Shown: piece after piece, positions 7,901 through 16,640 of the stretch
Position numbering within the stretch: position 1 is the stretch's first letter
Layout of the letters: every line of letters starts with the position of its first letter
Source of the DNA: Schizochytrium sp. CCTCC M209059
Lineage: Eukaryota > Sar > Bigyra > Thraustochytrida > Thraustochytriidae
DNA length: 64,000 bases
NCBI GenBank assembly: GCA_000818945.1
Contig: KN805421.1
Coordinates: forward strand, 68,842 to 132,841
Direction of reading: 5' to 3'
Position numbers and translations under genes: made by a program
The notes under the pieces: generated by a model
The model's input: only the letters and a program-made list of their open reading frames with translations
Told to the model about the DNA's origin: nothing
The model's database searches: none

Positions 7901-10424
7901 CATGGCTAAAAGCATTGAGGCCTTTGAGGCGCGTGGCCGCCAGCGCTTTGAGCAGTTCTACAATCGCCGCGGCAAGAATATTCAGGTCAATTCGCTACGC
8001 GAGCTGGTCGGCGATATTGATCTCTTTTGCGGATGCTTTCCTATCATCTTTTGCACACCTGCCGTGGCAAGTACCCTATTCAAGGGAAGACACCGACTCT
8101 TTGATCTCGTCATCTTTGACGAAGCCTCACAGAGCCTTCCGCACGACTCGTACGCATCTCTGCTCAAAGGTCGCAAGGTCATCATTGCCGGAGACAACAA
8201 GCAGATGCCGCCCACCACCCTTTTTAGCGCCGGAGGCGACCTCGATTACGAGTCGCTTGAGAACCGCCCTCTCGCCAATGACGAAGACGACGAGGACATC
8301 GACCCCAGCGTTCCCACTTCGGCAGCGTCCAAGACGCAGGACCTGCGTAGTCGTCTCAATGCAGCGAATGCCGAGTCTCTTCTAGACTACGCCAAGGAAC
8401 ACTCTTTCTCTTTTCGCTCTGTCGACCTCAATTTCCACTATCGAAGCCTCAACCCGGATCTCATGAAGTTCCATTGCGCAGCCATTTACCCAACAATGGC
8501 TCTTTGCCCCGAGAGACCTGCCGCAGTTTCCTCTGGGCCAGCCATCGAGCTCACGCATGCCGCCGGCGTCTACAAGGATCAGCACAATGACAAAGAAGCC
8601 TCTCTCATCACACAGATGCTCCGTGGCATTATTCAAAACCCGGACCAGACGATCGCGGTCGCCACCTTCAATGAAGTGCAAAAGAAGCACATTCTCAAGG
8701 TCATCAAACATCACCCTGACGTGGTGTTTGTGCAGCAATTGCGCACCCTGCAAAACAAGGGCAAATTCTTTGTCAAGAACCTCGAAAATCTTCAGGGCGA
8801 TGAGGTTGACACGCTCATCATTGGCACGACCTTTGGACCCAACGCGCAAGGTACCTTTGACAAGCGCTTTGGCCGTATCGCGTTTACAGGCGTCGGGTAC
8901 CGATACCTGAACGTCCTCTTTTCTCGTGCGAAGAAGAAGGTGCACATTGTCACGAGCATTCCCGAGGTCGAGTTTCTCTCACCTGCGCGCGAACTCGATG
9001 AGGGAGGAGCACTCAGTGGCAAATCCATGCTTTTTGGCTACCTCTCGTACGCGCGGGCCATAAGTACTGGCGACGCAGATCGTGTGAGCACCGTTCTCAA
9101 AGAGTTTGCTGTTGATGAGAGCCTCTTACAAGACGCGTCCGGTTCGCTGAACTCTTCTCTCGAAACTGTCGTCTTTGATGCGCTTACGCGCAAAAATCAG
9201 TTCCGTACGACAAGAGTGGATCGTGTGACCGACCCCAATACGCTGTTGCAGGGTATTCTTGTACGTCTTTCCAATCTTCGGACCCTTGTCATTCAGTGCA
9301 ACTCCTACGACAGCTATCGCGAGCTCATCTACCGCAAGTTCATGTTGGAGAAGCTCGGGTACGACTTTTTCCAGGTATGGCCTGCGAATTGGCTTGATAA
9401 CCCGGAACGCGAGTTTGAGCGTCTGCGTGGAGTCATTGCAAACGTGCAACGCAAGCCACGATTGACTCCTATCGAAGACGACCTCCCTGTGACTGTCGAG
9501 AGCGGGCCTGGTCATCCCGGCACAGCCGCATCTGCTCAGTTCGGGGTTTCCTCCGTGCAAGAGGAGAGCGTTCGCCGCCCCGCTCGTGATCTCGAGTCGC
9601 CAGTCCCATCCATTGTATCGTCTCCCTCACAACTGAGCTCCGAAGTCCAGAGTATTGTTTCGGACACCGAGGTTAAGGTCAAGTTCCGTGAACACTATTT
9701 GGTCAAGTACGGATCCAAGCGCAAGTACATTGTCTTTTGCCCTGAACGATATCTCCGCGGGTCAACGACCATGCTCATGGGTTCGTGGGGTGGAAAGCAC
9801 GAGGCCAAGCAAGTGAAAATCGACAAAGCTCGTCTCATAGCCTTATCCAAGACCGTCCCTCCGCTTGAGACTTTCTACGATGATATCGAGCACGACAAGG
9901 CCAAGCATTATGCGGCTGACAAGGCGGCTGCTGCAGAGGCCGCCATGTCAGACTCGGATGCTGACTTTGTCGATGCCGTGAGTTCACATGAGCCAGAAGC
10001 TGACCAAATGAACGATGACACACCAACAACGGCGGCGGCGGCGGCGGCGACGCCGACAACTGCGTCGACGCAAAAGACCAGAGCTCCCAAGACGCGTCGA
10101 AAACGAGGCTCGAATTCCACTTCAGATGCTCTTGCTTCGGAAAGCCAAGGCAGTGGTGTTCTCGGCACGACTGCGAACGCGAACACAGACGCTACAGACG
10201 GTACTGAGGGCAATAATGTTCGCGATGGCGACGACGACGACGATGATGATTTCAGCGTTGGCGACGCGGAGGAGGACAGCGACGACGAGGATGCTTGGTC
10301 TCCGAGCCGAAAGCGTAGAGCAAGCGGAGGCTCGCGTGCATCTAGGTCGAACACACGAAAGAAAAGTCCAGCTTCTGCAGGCGGTGCCGGTGGCAAGGCC
10401 AAAAGGCAGAGACGCTCACGGTGA
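4995..10424 (+). CDS. Giant superfamily-1 helicase with DUF4011-like N-terminus and degenerate MTES_1575-type nuclease domain
   Basis: 1809-residue protein. Residues about 160-200 resemble the DUF4011 region of bacterial helicases. The AAA_11/AAA_12 (DNA2/NAM7-type) core has Walker A GPPGTGKS at 379-386 (K385), Walker B DEASQ at 1042-1046, a GDNKQMPP motif near 1066, an FHYRS motif near 1145, a QGDEVDTLII motif near 1265 and LFSRAKKKVHIV near 1305. A low-complexity insert (about 697-768) splits the core. Residues about 1426-1476 (LVIQCNS...YDFFQVWPANWLDNPEREFERL) align by eye with the MTES_1575/Vsr-like restriction-endonuclease domain of bacterial DUF4011 helicases, but the acidic residues expected in IECDG are Q and N. 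The tail (about 1650-1809) is acidic, Ser-rich and ends in basic NLS-like clusters. I start at ATG 4995; the frame extends upstream only to a GTG at 4755. A bacterial ancestry is inferred. Confidence 0.9.
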   Translation: MASTATSIRTPPPPVSRSSRKTMMAAGAQETDDAFVEQLVAKLRGDTKQSNFMRSYNDAKSPTKFDLALLRHWPAQEVVESLTGASVETDLATVVMRTLLDEGEIALKINAKPPGRSTAAQQAARQLDALAQRCKAERKDFGVDLLRLGFPQVECYDEKLQRTYLCPLVLWKVRLDVVNGRFVLKREFSEPFELNDALCQFLATEAEIELKDTRLFDTKDAINDVDLENLVARISPGMGKAVASTRDEIIDALRRVQDPMDKDLPEALPTAPKSARARPTKATAGAGSGKKGKQTAGHTPVVLRIVWAAVLALFKTGNNAILKDLRVYQRQGKLSLQPEPVLSGAPGSVDILHGGFALDPSQFEAVRQLAMSRNLVINGPPGTGKSQTLASVISCAGVNSLRVLVVCEKTTALEILQRKLSELRWNNWTGDKFTAFITSVQDREALVTRARANRVDVDAIPMESFLHEEKLLLRDIRRLEKIIAAEEHKFSRHCEINNEVVSFNMTVKEAIAFVIQRKLNGAKLLVPPADATFVERVFGQDHIMRLDRCQENLPSDLVRALSFLSFSCLDMEIFDADVIASRAADLIARLTAFLEDREAIVQAAKADYVKELGDVVELWENHLEELKSIEKNISQIPDDAIQRADSPAWADAIFFWRRSSDQTRLRYFGSALARIEEAIRRQDVQSQEPNNPRPEGLMASAAAVASAAAAAATGGVPSRASAAQSRSQPLGQATRSGSSTSTSTSNTNTNNKKKNNSSTTNGTSKAKRGLTFPTNFTLSNIPRIVAWCEKHHQKHLKALQEVESKQPARAWEELPEVRSKYLAKFRAMKEDMKEVIRKSPFCTQPALEALLTCIDLPGKKDALWAVEKALAPFRSENVGRWRQSSDSIDSLLELGIVQHESFFVEFLDASKADRLSWGTRIKLCVLAHEVEKKCRGLITSDFVLDQLNDALIAIQQKVQMLFCLRQGKAMAKSIEAFEARGRQRFEQFYNRRGKNIQVNSLRELVGDIDLFCGCFPIIFCTPAVASTLFKGRHRLFDLVIFDEASQSLPHDSYASLLKGRKVIIAGDNKQMPPTTLFSAGGDLDYESLENRPLANDEDDEDIDPSVPTSAASKTQDLRSRLNAANAESLLDYAKEHSFSFRSVDLNFHYRSLNPDLMKFHCAAIYPTMALCPERPAAVSSGPAIELTHAAGVYKDQHNDKEASLITQMLRGIIQNPDQTIAVATFNEVQKKHILKVIKHHPDVVFVQQLRTLQNKGKFFVKNLENLQGDEVDTLIIGTTFGPNAQGTFDKRFGRIAFTGVGYRYLNVLFSRAKKKVHIVTSIPEVEFLSPARELDEGGALSGKSMLFGYLSYARAISTGDADRVSTVLKEFAVDESLLQDASGSLNSSLETVVFDALTRKNQFRTTRVDRVTDPNTLLQGILVRLSNLRTLVIQCNSYDSYRELIYRKFMLEKLGYDFFQVWPANWLDNPEREFERLRGVIANVQRKPRLTPIEDDLPVTVESGPGHPGTAASAQFGVSSVQEESVRRPARDLESPVPSIVSSPSQLSSEVQSIVSDTEVKVKFREHYLVKYGSKRKYIVFCPERYLRGSTTMLMGSWGGKHEAKQVKIDKARLIALSKTVPPLETFYDDIEHDKAKHYAADKAAAAEAAMSDSDADFVDAVSSHEPEADQMNDDTPTTAAAAAATPTTASTQKTRAPKTRRKRGSNSTSDALASESQGSGVLGTTANANTDATDGTEGNNVRDGDDDDDDDFSVGDAEEDSDDEDAWSPSRKRRASGGSRASRSNTRKKSPASAGGAGGKAKRQRRSR

Positions 10425-11116
10425 TGACGCAGGAGAAAAAATTGGATCGAGAATTAACGCCATTGCTCGGATGCACTGTTTAGACCTATCTTTTTATGTT
10501 TATATACTTTATGAGTGAATGTTTTAGTCTTTTTGTATGACAGTAAGCGTATGAACGATCTCACGGCGAAGAAACAGGATCCTGTGTGTCGAAACTTCGT
10601 TTTGAGCATTAAAGATCTAGTCTTGCTCAATCTCTCCATCGTGCTGCGAAATCCCGTACCGCAACGAGCTGACAGCGTCATTCTCAAAGTTCTTGTCCGT
10701 AGCTGCATTTACGTCGATCAACATCATGTGCTCACTGATAACGAATAAACAGGTAGATTTCCGGGCCGCTCGGCTAGACAAGGGCCACAGACGTCTAAGA
10801 GCAGCAGACCGTGATGGTCAATCACCAGTCCAACGTTTCGCCATGAGGGAACGATCGGTGGAATGCGACATGCACGAGCCAAATAATCGAAAGCATCGCC
10901 TGTGCGCAGGCATAGAACTCTACTTTCCAAGGCTTTTTTAAGAATTCAGTTTAAGACAAGTTCTAAATTCAGTATGGAAATGCCATTAGCGAGACAAAGG
11001 ATTCGCAGAGGCGCACATGAGCTAACATTTCGTCGATATCTTGACGGCAACTTTTCCTTTTTCATAGGTAGTAGTGTAAAAAAAATCATTGATGCTCTTT
11101 CTCTACAATAAGTCAA
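10425..11116. other. Convergent intergenic region
   Basis: About 690 bases between the 3' ends of the helicase and WW/ankyrin genes. It is clearly more AT-rich than the coding sequence. No credible ORF, tandem repeat or RNA gene is visible. It is probably two 3' UTRs plus spacer. Confidence 0.6.
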
Positions 11117-13615
11117 TCATGCTTGCGCCAGCTGACGATCAGAGGGAGGTGCCTGCTGATTCATGCTTGGACTTGGATCCTCTGCAACTTCCTTTGCAGA
11201 GGGTGATTTGGCGCGCAATACCTTGCCAAAAATGTTCGAAAGCCACCCCTCGCCGTTGTCGTCAGCATCGCCCTCTGATGGTGTCGCTGCTTTTCCCGAA
11301 TCCTCACTACGCGCATCTGTTTGCGGTGGTACTCGCGCATATGCATCGCGCAAATTTGCAACGCGATAAGGGTTGGGCCTTGCTTCCGTAATCTCGCCGC
11401 TCAGGGGGTTCTCCTCACCACCGGCAACGGCCACAAGCTGTTCGAGAAGATCGACCGTCTGCCGCAAAGCCTTGGGTGCATCGTCGAGCATGACAACCTG
11501 CAAGCGGGCACAGTCAAGCGCAGAATTCCCTTGCGCGTTCAGCTGAGTGAGGTTTGCGCCATACTGCGCCAATAGCTGGACGCACTTGAGATGGCCTTTG
11601 GTAAGACCAACAGCGGCGCAATGCAGCGGCGCGTCTCCATTCTCGTCAATGATTTGCGTCGAGGCAGCACTTTGCAATAGCCAACGCACAATAAGAGCAT
11701 TTCCTGCGGATGCAGCTAAATGAAGTGGCGTTGCTCCCTGGCCATCTGCGAGCTCAATGTCTGCTCCGTACTCGACCAAAAGGCTCGCGATCTCGACCAG
11801 GTTGCGCTGCATGGCCTTATTGGCGCTCGTGTCCTTGCTGCAGCACCTGTGCAGCATGGACGCATCGGTTTTGTCATCTTCAAGGCTGGCATCTTGCATC
11901 ATGGCCTGCAGGGCAGCTTCCGGATCTGCATCGTCAATCGCATCGCGAAGCAGGTCATCCGGCGACCGTTCCACCGGAGTGGCTGCAAGATGATCATTTG
12001 ATGCAAGGTGACGGCTCAATGAGGCTTTGGCCGCGCGCTCAAAGAACTTTGCCCATACCTTGCCAATGCGCTCAGAAGAGATTGCCGTAGACGAGGTTGT
12101 CGACACAATATCTCTCTCGTGGGGATGAGAATGTCTCTCGTGCAAAGAAGGGGAAGGCGAACGCGCCCAACCGTGGTTGGCGGATGTCATGCTCGGGTCT
12201 GCGTCTGTTTCAGGGTGCGCAGGAGGCGTCGACAGCGCGAGCTCTGTTTGATGCCACGCGTTTTCGCCATGTGAGACATGAGCTCTCATTTCAGGTCTTG
12301 CGTCGAATTCAGTCTGAGGGTTTCGTAGGAATGCTTGTTGAGGCTCGTACTCGGGTTGTAGCTGAGAATAATAACTATCAACACCTGTTTCCTGCGTCTG
12401 GCTTTGAAAGTATTCGTAGGCGGCGAGGGACTCACGAAGCTCCGCGTTCTCGTTGGCCAGTAGGGCTTGCTTTGAAAGCGCTTCGCGTGCAGTTTGCTCC
12501 CATTGGTCTCGGCTGGCTCGTGCCTCGTCAAGCTGTGCCTGGCAGCTCGCCAGCTGGGCCAGGCACTCATCGAGCTTTTGGGCTTCTCGTTCGGTCATAA
12601 TTTCGTCAAAGGTTGAAGCGAGGTCAGAGCTGGCAAGATCGCGTGCAAGACAACCATCAGCATCGTCTACGTCCATCAAGAAGCTTAAAGAACCGCTCGA
12701 GCCGTCTACACAACGCAGTCGTGCAAGTAGCTTTGAGCATGCTGCGTGACCGCTGGCGGCCGCCAGATGCAGCGGGGTGCGCCCTCGAAAGTCTACGAGA
12801 CCTTGGAGGGAAGAAAGCATACCGCCCTCGTCCACTAATGTCTCCACGAGTGCCTGTAGAGGCTCCAGAAGGCCGTTCGCTGCATAGATATGCATTGCTT
12901 GTTGACCTGTTCCGGGCTCTACGACGTTCGCTTGTGCACCAAGCTGCAAAAGGAGGCTTACCATGGGTTTGGAGCGTGCATCAAAGAGAGGCGTGCGTCC
13001 TTGCGCATCTTGCGCATTTACGTCGATGCCAGCAAGTACAAAGCCTCGTACTTCTTCGAGGGCATCGCGTCGCACTGCGTCGTGAACCATTGTAATAACA
13101 CGAAGTGCCTGAGCTTTTGCGCTCAGCGCAGCAGAGAAGGTGGTGTTTTCCCTGCAATCTTCATCACCTTTGGGTGTCTCGACTTCTGTCGAGATCTCAT
13201 TGTCGATTTCTTTTCCCGCGTGCGGATCTTCCCATTGCGAGTTTCCAGTGCTTGGGTTGTACCAATAGGGAAAGCCATCTTCGGTCTCGTGACGCTCCCA
13301 TGCGGTTGCGTCTTCCGGAATTCGAGGCTGTTCCTTTTTTTCAGAGGCCAATGGCGAAGATGCGTCCTGCTGTTCCACAAAGCTGAGCCCTCGCGCCGTT
13401 TGGTGGACATTATTCGCTGCATTTTCATCGACCTTATCAATCCTGCTGCTGCCGCTGCTGCTGCCGCTCTCACAGTCGCTGTCTGGATCAAGCTTGCCCT
13501 CGATTGTGGCGACTGCGAGTCGCACTTTGCCAAGCTCCATTTCATTGCTTTCCTGTTCAAGGTCGATAGCGTGCATAGCAGCATCCTCACCAGCGTCTTT
13601 CGACGCTGCTTCCAT
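11117..13615 (-). CDS. WW domain and ankyrin-repeat protein
   Basis: 832-residue protein. A WW domain sits at about 104-133 with W106, the YWYN aromatic block at 117-120, W128 and P131, so binding of proline-rich ligands is expected. A first block of ankyrin repeats follows (about 170-340; motifs such as GRTPLFDARS and GRTPLHLAAASGHAACSKLL). Next come a predicted coiled coil (about 345-405) and a Ser/His/Pro-rich linker. A second ankyrin block (about 590-740) contains GATPLHLAASAGNALIVRWLL and GDAPLHCAAVGLTKGHLKC. The C-terminus is low-complexity. It looks like a scaffold protein with no catalytic residues. The start ATG at 13615 is the first in the frame and gives a plausible acidic N-terminus. 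Confidence 0.88.
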   Translation of the reverse strand: MEAASKDAGEDAAMHAIDLEQESNEMELGKVRLAVATIEGKLDPDSDCESGSSSGSSRIDKVDENAANNVHQTARGLSFVEQQDASSPLASEKKEQPRIPEDATAWERHETEDGFPYWYNPSTGNSQWEDPHAGKEIDNEISTEVETPKGDEDCRENTTFSAALSAKAQALRVITMVHDAVRRDALEEVRGFVLAGIDVNAQDAQGRTPLFDARSKPMVSLLLQLGAQANVVEPGTGQQAMHIYAANGLLEPLQALVETLVDEGGMLSSLQGLVDFRGRTPLHLAAASGHAACSKLLARLRCVDGSSGSLSFLMDVDDADGCLARDLASSDLASTFDEIMTEREAQKLDECLAQLASCQAQLDEARASRDQWEQTAREALSKQALLANENAELRESLAAYEYFQSQTQETGVDSYYSQLQPEYEPQQAFLRNPQTEFDARPEMRAHVSHGENAWHQTELALSTPPAHPETDADPSMTSANHGWARSPSPSLHERHSHPHERDIVSTTSSTAISSERIGKVWAKFFERAAKASLSRHLASNDHLAATPVERSPDDLLRDAIDDADPEAALQAMMQDASLEDDKTDASMLHRCCSKDTSANKAMQRNLVEIASLLVEYGADIELADGQGATPLHLAASAGNALIVRWLLQSAASTQIIDENGDAPLHCAAVGLTKGHLKCVQLLAQYGANLTQLNAQGNSALDCARLQVVMLDDAPKALRQTVDLLEQLVAVAGGEENPLSGEITEARPNPYRVANLRDAYARVPPQTDARSEDSGKAATPSEGDADDNGEGWLSNIFGKVLRAKSPSAKEVAEDPSPSMNQQAPPSDRQLAQA

Positions 13616-13966
13616 GACGTCTTTTCGCGCGCGTGCGAATACAACTTGGCCAGTTGCCGCAGCCTTTCCCCTTTTCTCGTCCGAAACGCTTTCAGGTTTG
13701 CTTGGTCGGAGTCAGACTATCTGTCTTCGATCCAAACCGTTGCGCAAACGGCCCCCAAGCTTGTATGCTCCGCCAGCACTGCACCGCAGGCCGAACAAAA
13801 GTCTCTGCTTCTCTGGTCAGCCTGCTTTCCCCACGTCGTAAAGAGCTGCTCCTCGTCACAAGTTCACGCCGCTTCACCTACTACCTCTCAAGCCGGGGCC
13901 TGCCTTCCTTCTGACACCAACCCATCCAAAGCCCGAATTTCAACGCTGCAGTACAACTACGCTCAG

Positions 13967-13996
13967 CAGCAGCAGCAGCAGCAGCAGCAGCTGCAG
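13967..13996. repeat. (CAG)n trinucleotide repeat
   Basis: About ten near-perfect CAG units (one CTG interruption) upstream of the ankyrin gene. No credible coding frame contains it. Confidence 0.9.
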
Positions 13997-14322
13997 CAGC
14001 TAACAAGGGCCAGGCCGCTCGGGGAGTGCTCCTCGCCTCGGCCCAGCTCCCTCGAGATGGTGGTCATCAACCCCCGGGTCAACGGATAGCCCCTCAGGCG
14101 CGTGTGTACCCGTGTACCATGTGTACTGCCGCTCGGTCGGTCCGCCTTCATCCGCACGCGGCTGGGCTCCTCGCGGCGCGGCGCGCCAGGCGCGAGGCGG
14201 CGGCACGTCGCGCCGTGGGCCCCGCCCGCCGCGCGCGCTCCCCTCGCAGAGAGAGGAGAGCGTCGCGTCGCGTCCAGGGCGCCTGCCGCCGCAAGGAGCG
14301 CGGCGCAGCGTCGAGCAGTACT

Positions 14323-14344
14323 GCACGTATACGTACGTACGTGC
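14323..14344. promoter_or_regulatory. TACGTA-core near-palindrome upstream of adenylate kinase fusion gene
   Basis: Two GCACGTA/TACGTGC arms surround a TACGTACG core, about 360 bases before the ATG at 14702. Related TACGTA or GTACGTAC elements recur upstream of several genes in this window. A regulatory role is inferred from position and recurrence only. Confidence 0.4.
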
Positions 14345-14701
14345 GGCCAAGTTGGACTTCTTTCACCACGCGAGGGAAGGCTTGCTCGCGAGCTAGCTAG
14401 CTAGCTTGCGAGCTAGCCCAGCCAGCAGACCCAAACGCAAGACCTCGGTCTTGTGTCTGCGCATCGTGGACCGGGAAGCCAGCCTCTCGTGCACGCGCGT
14501 GCGTGCGTGCGTGCGTGTCCGACGCGAGCGGCAACATACTTCTATCCGCCTGCCTGTACGGCGGCGATCTCTGCGCGGAGTTGTAGTAGACGACTTGGGC
14601 GGGCCTCGTCGAGCTAGCGGACTCACTTTGCGCGCGCGAAGCAGTCGGGCAGGGACGAAAGGGATCGAGGACCTTGGCCTGGACTCGTCTGCTCGGTAAC
14701 C

Positions 14702-16480
14702 ATGATGAATGACAGCGAAGACGGCGCGATCGAGGCAGCTGTGGACCGTGAGCTCGCAGAAGACCTGCACAGGAGCCCGCACGATGGGGTCGAGCTGGCA
14801 CAAGAGGGCAGCGTCGGCACAATCCTGATTTGCGGCCCGCCATCCGGGGGCAAGTCGACGCAATGCAAACGACTCGTAGACAAGTATGGGCTGATACACG
14901 TTTCCGCAGGGGACCTCCTGCGTGCAAGACAGAATCTCATGCCAGAGCTTGCGGCGTACATCGACGCCGGGCGTCTTGTTCCCGATGAGCTGGTGTGCGC
15001 CATCATCAAAGAGCGCCTCGCTGAGCGCGACTGCCGCGAAAAGGGAGTTCTTCTGGATGGTTTCCCTCGCACCCATCGACAGGCCGAGGTTCTTGCCGAT
15101 CTCGGTGTCACAGTCTCACACGTGATCCTTCTCAAGGTCGCAGATGAAGTCGTATACGGGCGAGTGGAGAATCGACGCATCGATCCAGTGTCTGGGCAAA
15201 TCTTCAACATGAAAATGAGCCCACCCGAGGACCCTGCCGTGCTCGCACGGCTGGTGATGCGGTCGGACGATACCCGCGACAAGATGCGTCAGCGGCTTGC
15301 CATGTACCATGATAACATTGACAGTATCATGCAGTTCTACAAGGGATTGGTGCAGCCCATCGAGGCGGACGCGCACCCAGATCGCGTTTTTGACCGCATT
15401 CGCGACATCATCGAGGGCGATCTTTATTGGGGATGCCACATTCAGCGGTCCATGACCGTTCGCAATTACGAGTGTTCACCGACCAACGACCTTGGCGGAT
15501 CGCGAGATTTGATCACCGCGACACAGTACAGCGAGCACATGCTATGGCTCATGCTCGGACGTGGCGTGCTGGCAGACGTGCGAAATCCAATCTCGTTCGC
15601 AGGGCGACCCAAGATCCGTGCAAACAAGAATGTACGCTTCCTGGTGCGCGCCCATAGCGTCGAGCTTTGCCACGCGCTCGTCCCCGGTCTTGACGTGCAT
15701 TGCCGCGTTTGGCTCGAGCACGTGGGCGAACGATCCGTTGTTTTAGGCCACACGATCGCCACAACGCAGGCTGACGTGGAAAGAGCACTCAAGCTGCTCA
15801 TGATCACCGGCCAGCAGAGACGATACCTCGAGACCTTGCGCGAGAGTCTTCAGCGCAAGTTTGGACCGCATCGCGAGATGGAGATTGCACGCGGAGTCAC
15901 CGTGCTCGTGACAATCGATCGGCAAACAGGTGCGCTCACTGCGGTACCACAACGTCGGCGTCTCCGCAATCTTGTACTCAAAGGTGCCCTTCAGGCTGCA
16001 CGCTCAGCCCCGCGATCCGCGATGATTGAGTTTGCGGCGACACGATTGCAAATGGAAGCCTGCCCCGACGAGGCCTTTAAGATCGAGTATCGCGTCCAGC
16101 CTCGGGATGTAGGACTTGACGACTACATTAACCCGGCGACCCTCGTCTCGCTTGTGGAAATGGCTCGCTTTGAGGCAGAGGTCAGCGCTGTATACCCGCG
16201 TGCTTCAAAGAGAGTCAAGCCGTTAACCTCGTCCACTTTGCGCCCACGTTGCCTCTGGCTGGAGACGCGCTCCCCACCACGTCTTGGCGATCGCGTGATT
16301 ATGCGTACCTGGATCCTCGACAAGCGACCGGAGGCGGCAAAGGGGGTTCCTGCGCTTACAGGGTTGGTTTTTGTCGGCTTTGAGCTCAAAGATATGGCCT
16401 CTAAAGTTTTGCTCCGGGGCTGCCAGGTCCTCTCTCCCGCTTCTTCTGTCTCTTCCGGGGACTCGTACGCCAAGTTATAG
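14702..16480 (+). CDS. Adenylate kinase fused to double-hotdog acyl-CoA/ACP thioesterase
   Basis: 592 residues with two enzyme modules. The first (about 40-240) is a long-form adenylate kinase: P-loop GPPSGGKST (K51), AMP-site segment VSAGDLLR, the GVLLDGFPRT motif, and a LID with ENRRIDPVSGQIFNMKMSPP. This module would catalyse ATP + AMP = 2 ADP. The second half has two hotdog-like repeats. One is about 249-365 (ECSPTNDLGGSRDLITATQYSEHML). The other is about 455-585 (EYRVQPRDVGLDDYINPATLVSLVEMARFEA), matching the 'D..GHVNN..YL...E.AR' pattern of 4HBT/acyl-ACP thioesterases. A start/stop-free join suggests a genuine fusion. Acyl-CoA synthetases release AMP, so coupling AMP recycling to acyl-thioester hydrolysis is an attractive but unproven idea. 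Substrate length is unknown. ATG at 14702 is followed directly by a second ATG. Confidence 0.88.
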   Translation: MMNDSEDGAIEAAVDRELAEDLHRSPHDGVELAQEGSVGTILICGPPSGGKSTQCKRLVDKYGLIHVSAGDLLRARQNLMPELAAYIDAGRLVPDELVCAIIKERLAERDCREKGVLLDGFPRTHRQAEVLADLGVTVSHVILLKVADEVVYGRVENRRIDPVSGQIFNMKMSPPEDPAVLARLVMRSDDTRDKMRQRLAMYHDNIDSIMQFYKGLVQPIEADAHPDRVFDRIRDIIEGDLYWGCHIQRSMTVRNYECSPTNDLGGSRDLITATQYSEHMLWLMLGRGVLADVRNPISFAGRPKIRANKNVRFLVRAHSVELCHALVPGLDVHCRVWLEHVGERSVVLGHTIATTQADVERALKLLMITGQQRRYLETLRESLQRKFGPHREMEIARGVTVLVTIDRQTGALTAVPQRRRLRNLVLKGALQAARSAPRSAMIEFAATRLQMEACPDEAFKIEYRVQPRDVGLDDYINPATLVSLVEMARFEAEVSAVYPRASKRVKPLTSSTLRPRCLWLETRSPPRLGDRVIMRTWILDKRPEAAKGVPALTGLVFVGFELKDMASKVLLRGCQVLSPASSVSSGDSYAKL

Positions 16481-16640
16481 GCCTGGTGTTATGAACAGAT
16501 CAAATCAATCATCATTTTCATTATTCTTCTTCTTCCCCCTGCTCCATCCATGGTCTTGTGCGCCGACTTATTGCTTTCTTTTTGCTTTTTGCTTTTCTTT
16601 TTTTTAACATGCACGTGCACTACGCGCGCAATTTCGAAAG

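Larger units (their letters stand above)
13616..14701. promoter_or_regulatory. Divergent upstream region, ankyrin and adenylate kinase genes
   Basis: 1.09 kb between two outward-facing genes. It contains a (CAG)n tract (13967-13996), very GC-rich CpG sequence (14160-14300), a near-palindrome GCACGTATACGTACGTACGT at 14323-14342, an (AGCT)n run (14389-14409) and a (GTGC)n run (14498-14517). A long plus-strand frame crosses it and encodes polyQ from the CAG tract, but it continues antisense through the ankyrin gene and looks spurious. Confidence 0.5.

Noticed and set aside
12890..14089. 399-codon plus-strand frame with a polyQ run
   Set aside because: It runs antisense through the 5' third of the WW/ankyrin gene and its polyQ comes from a (CAG)n repeat. 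It has no recognisable domain; the ankyrin gene on the other strand has clear domains.
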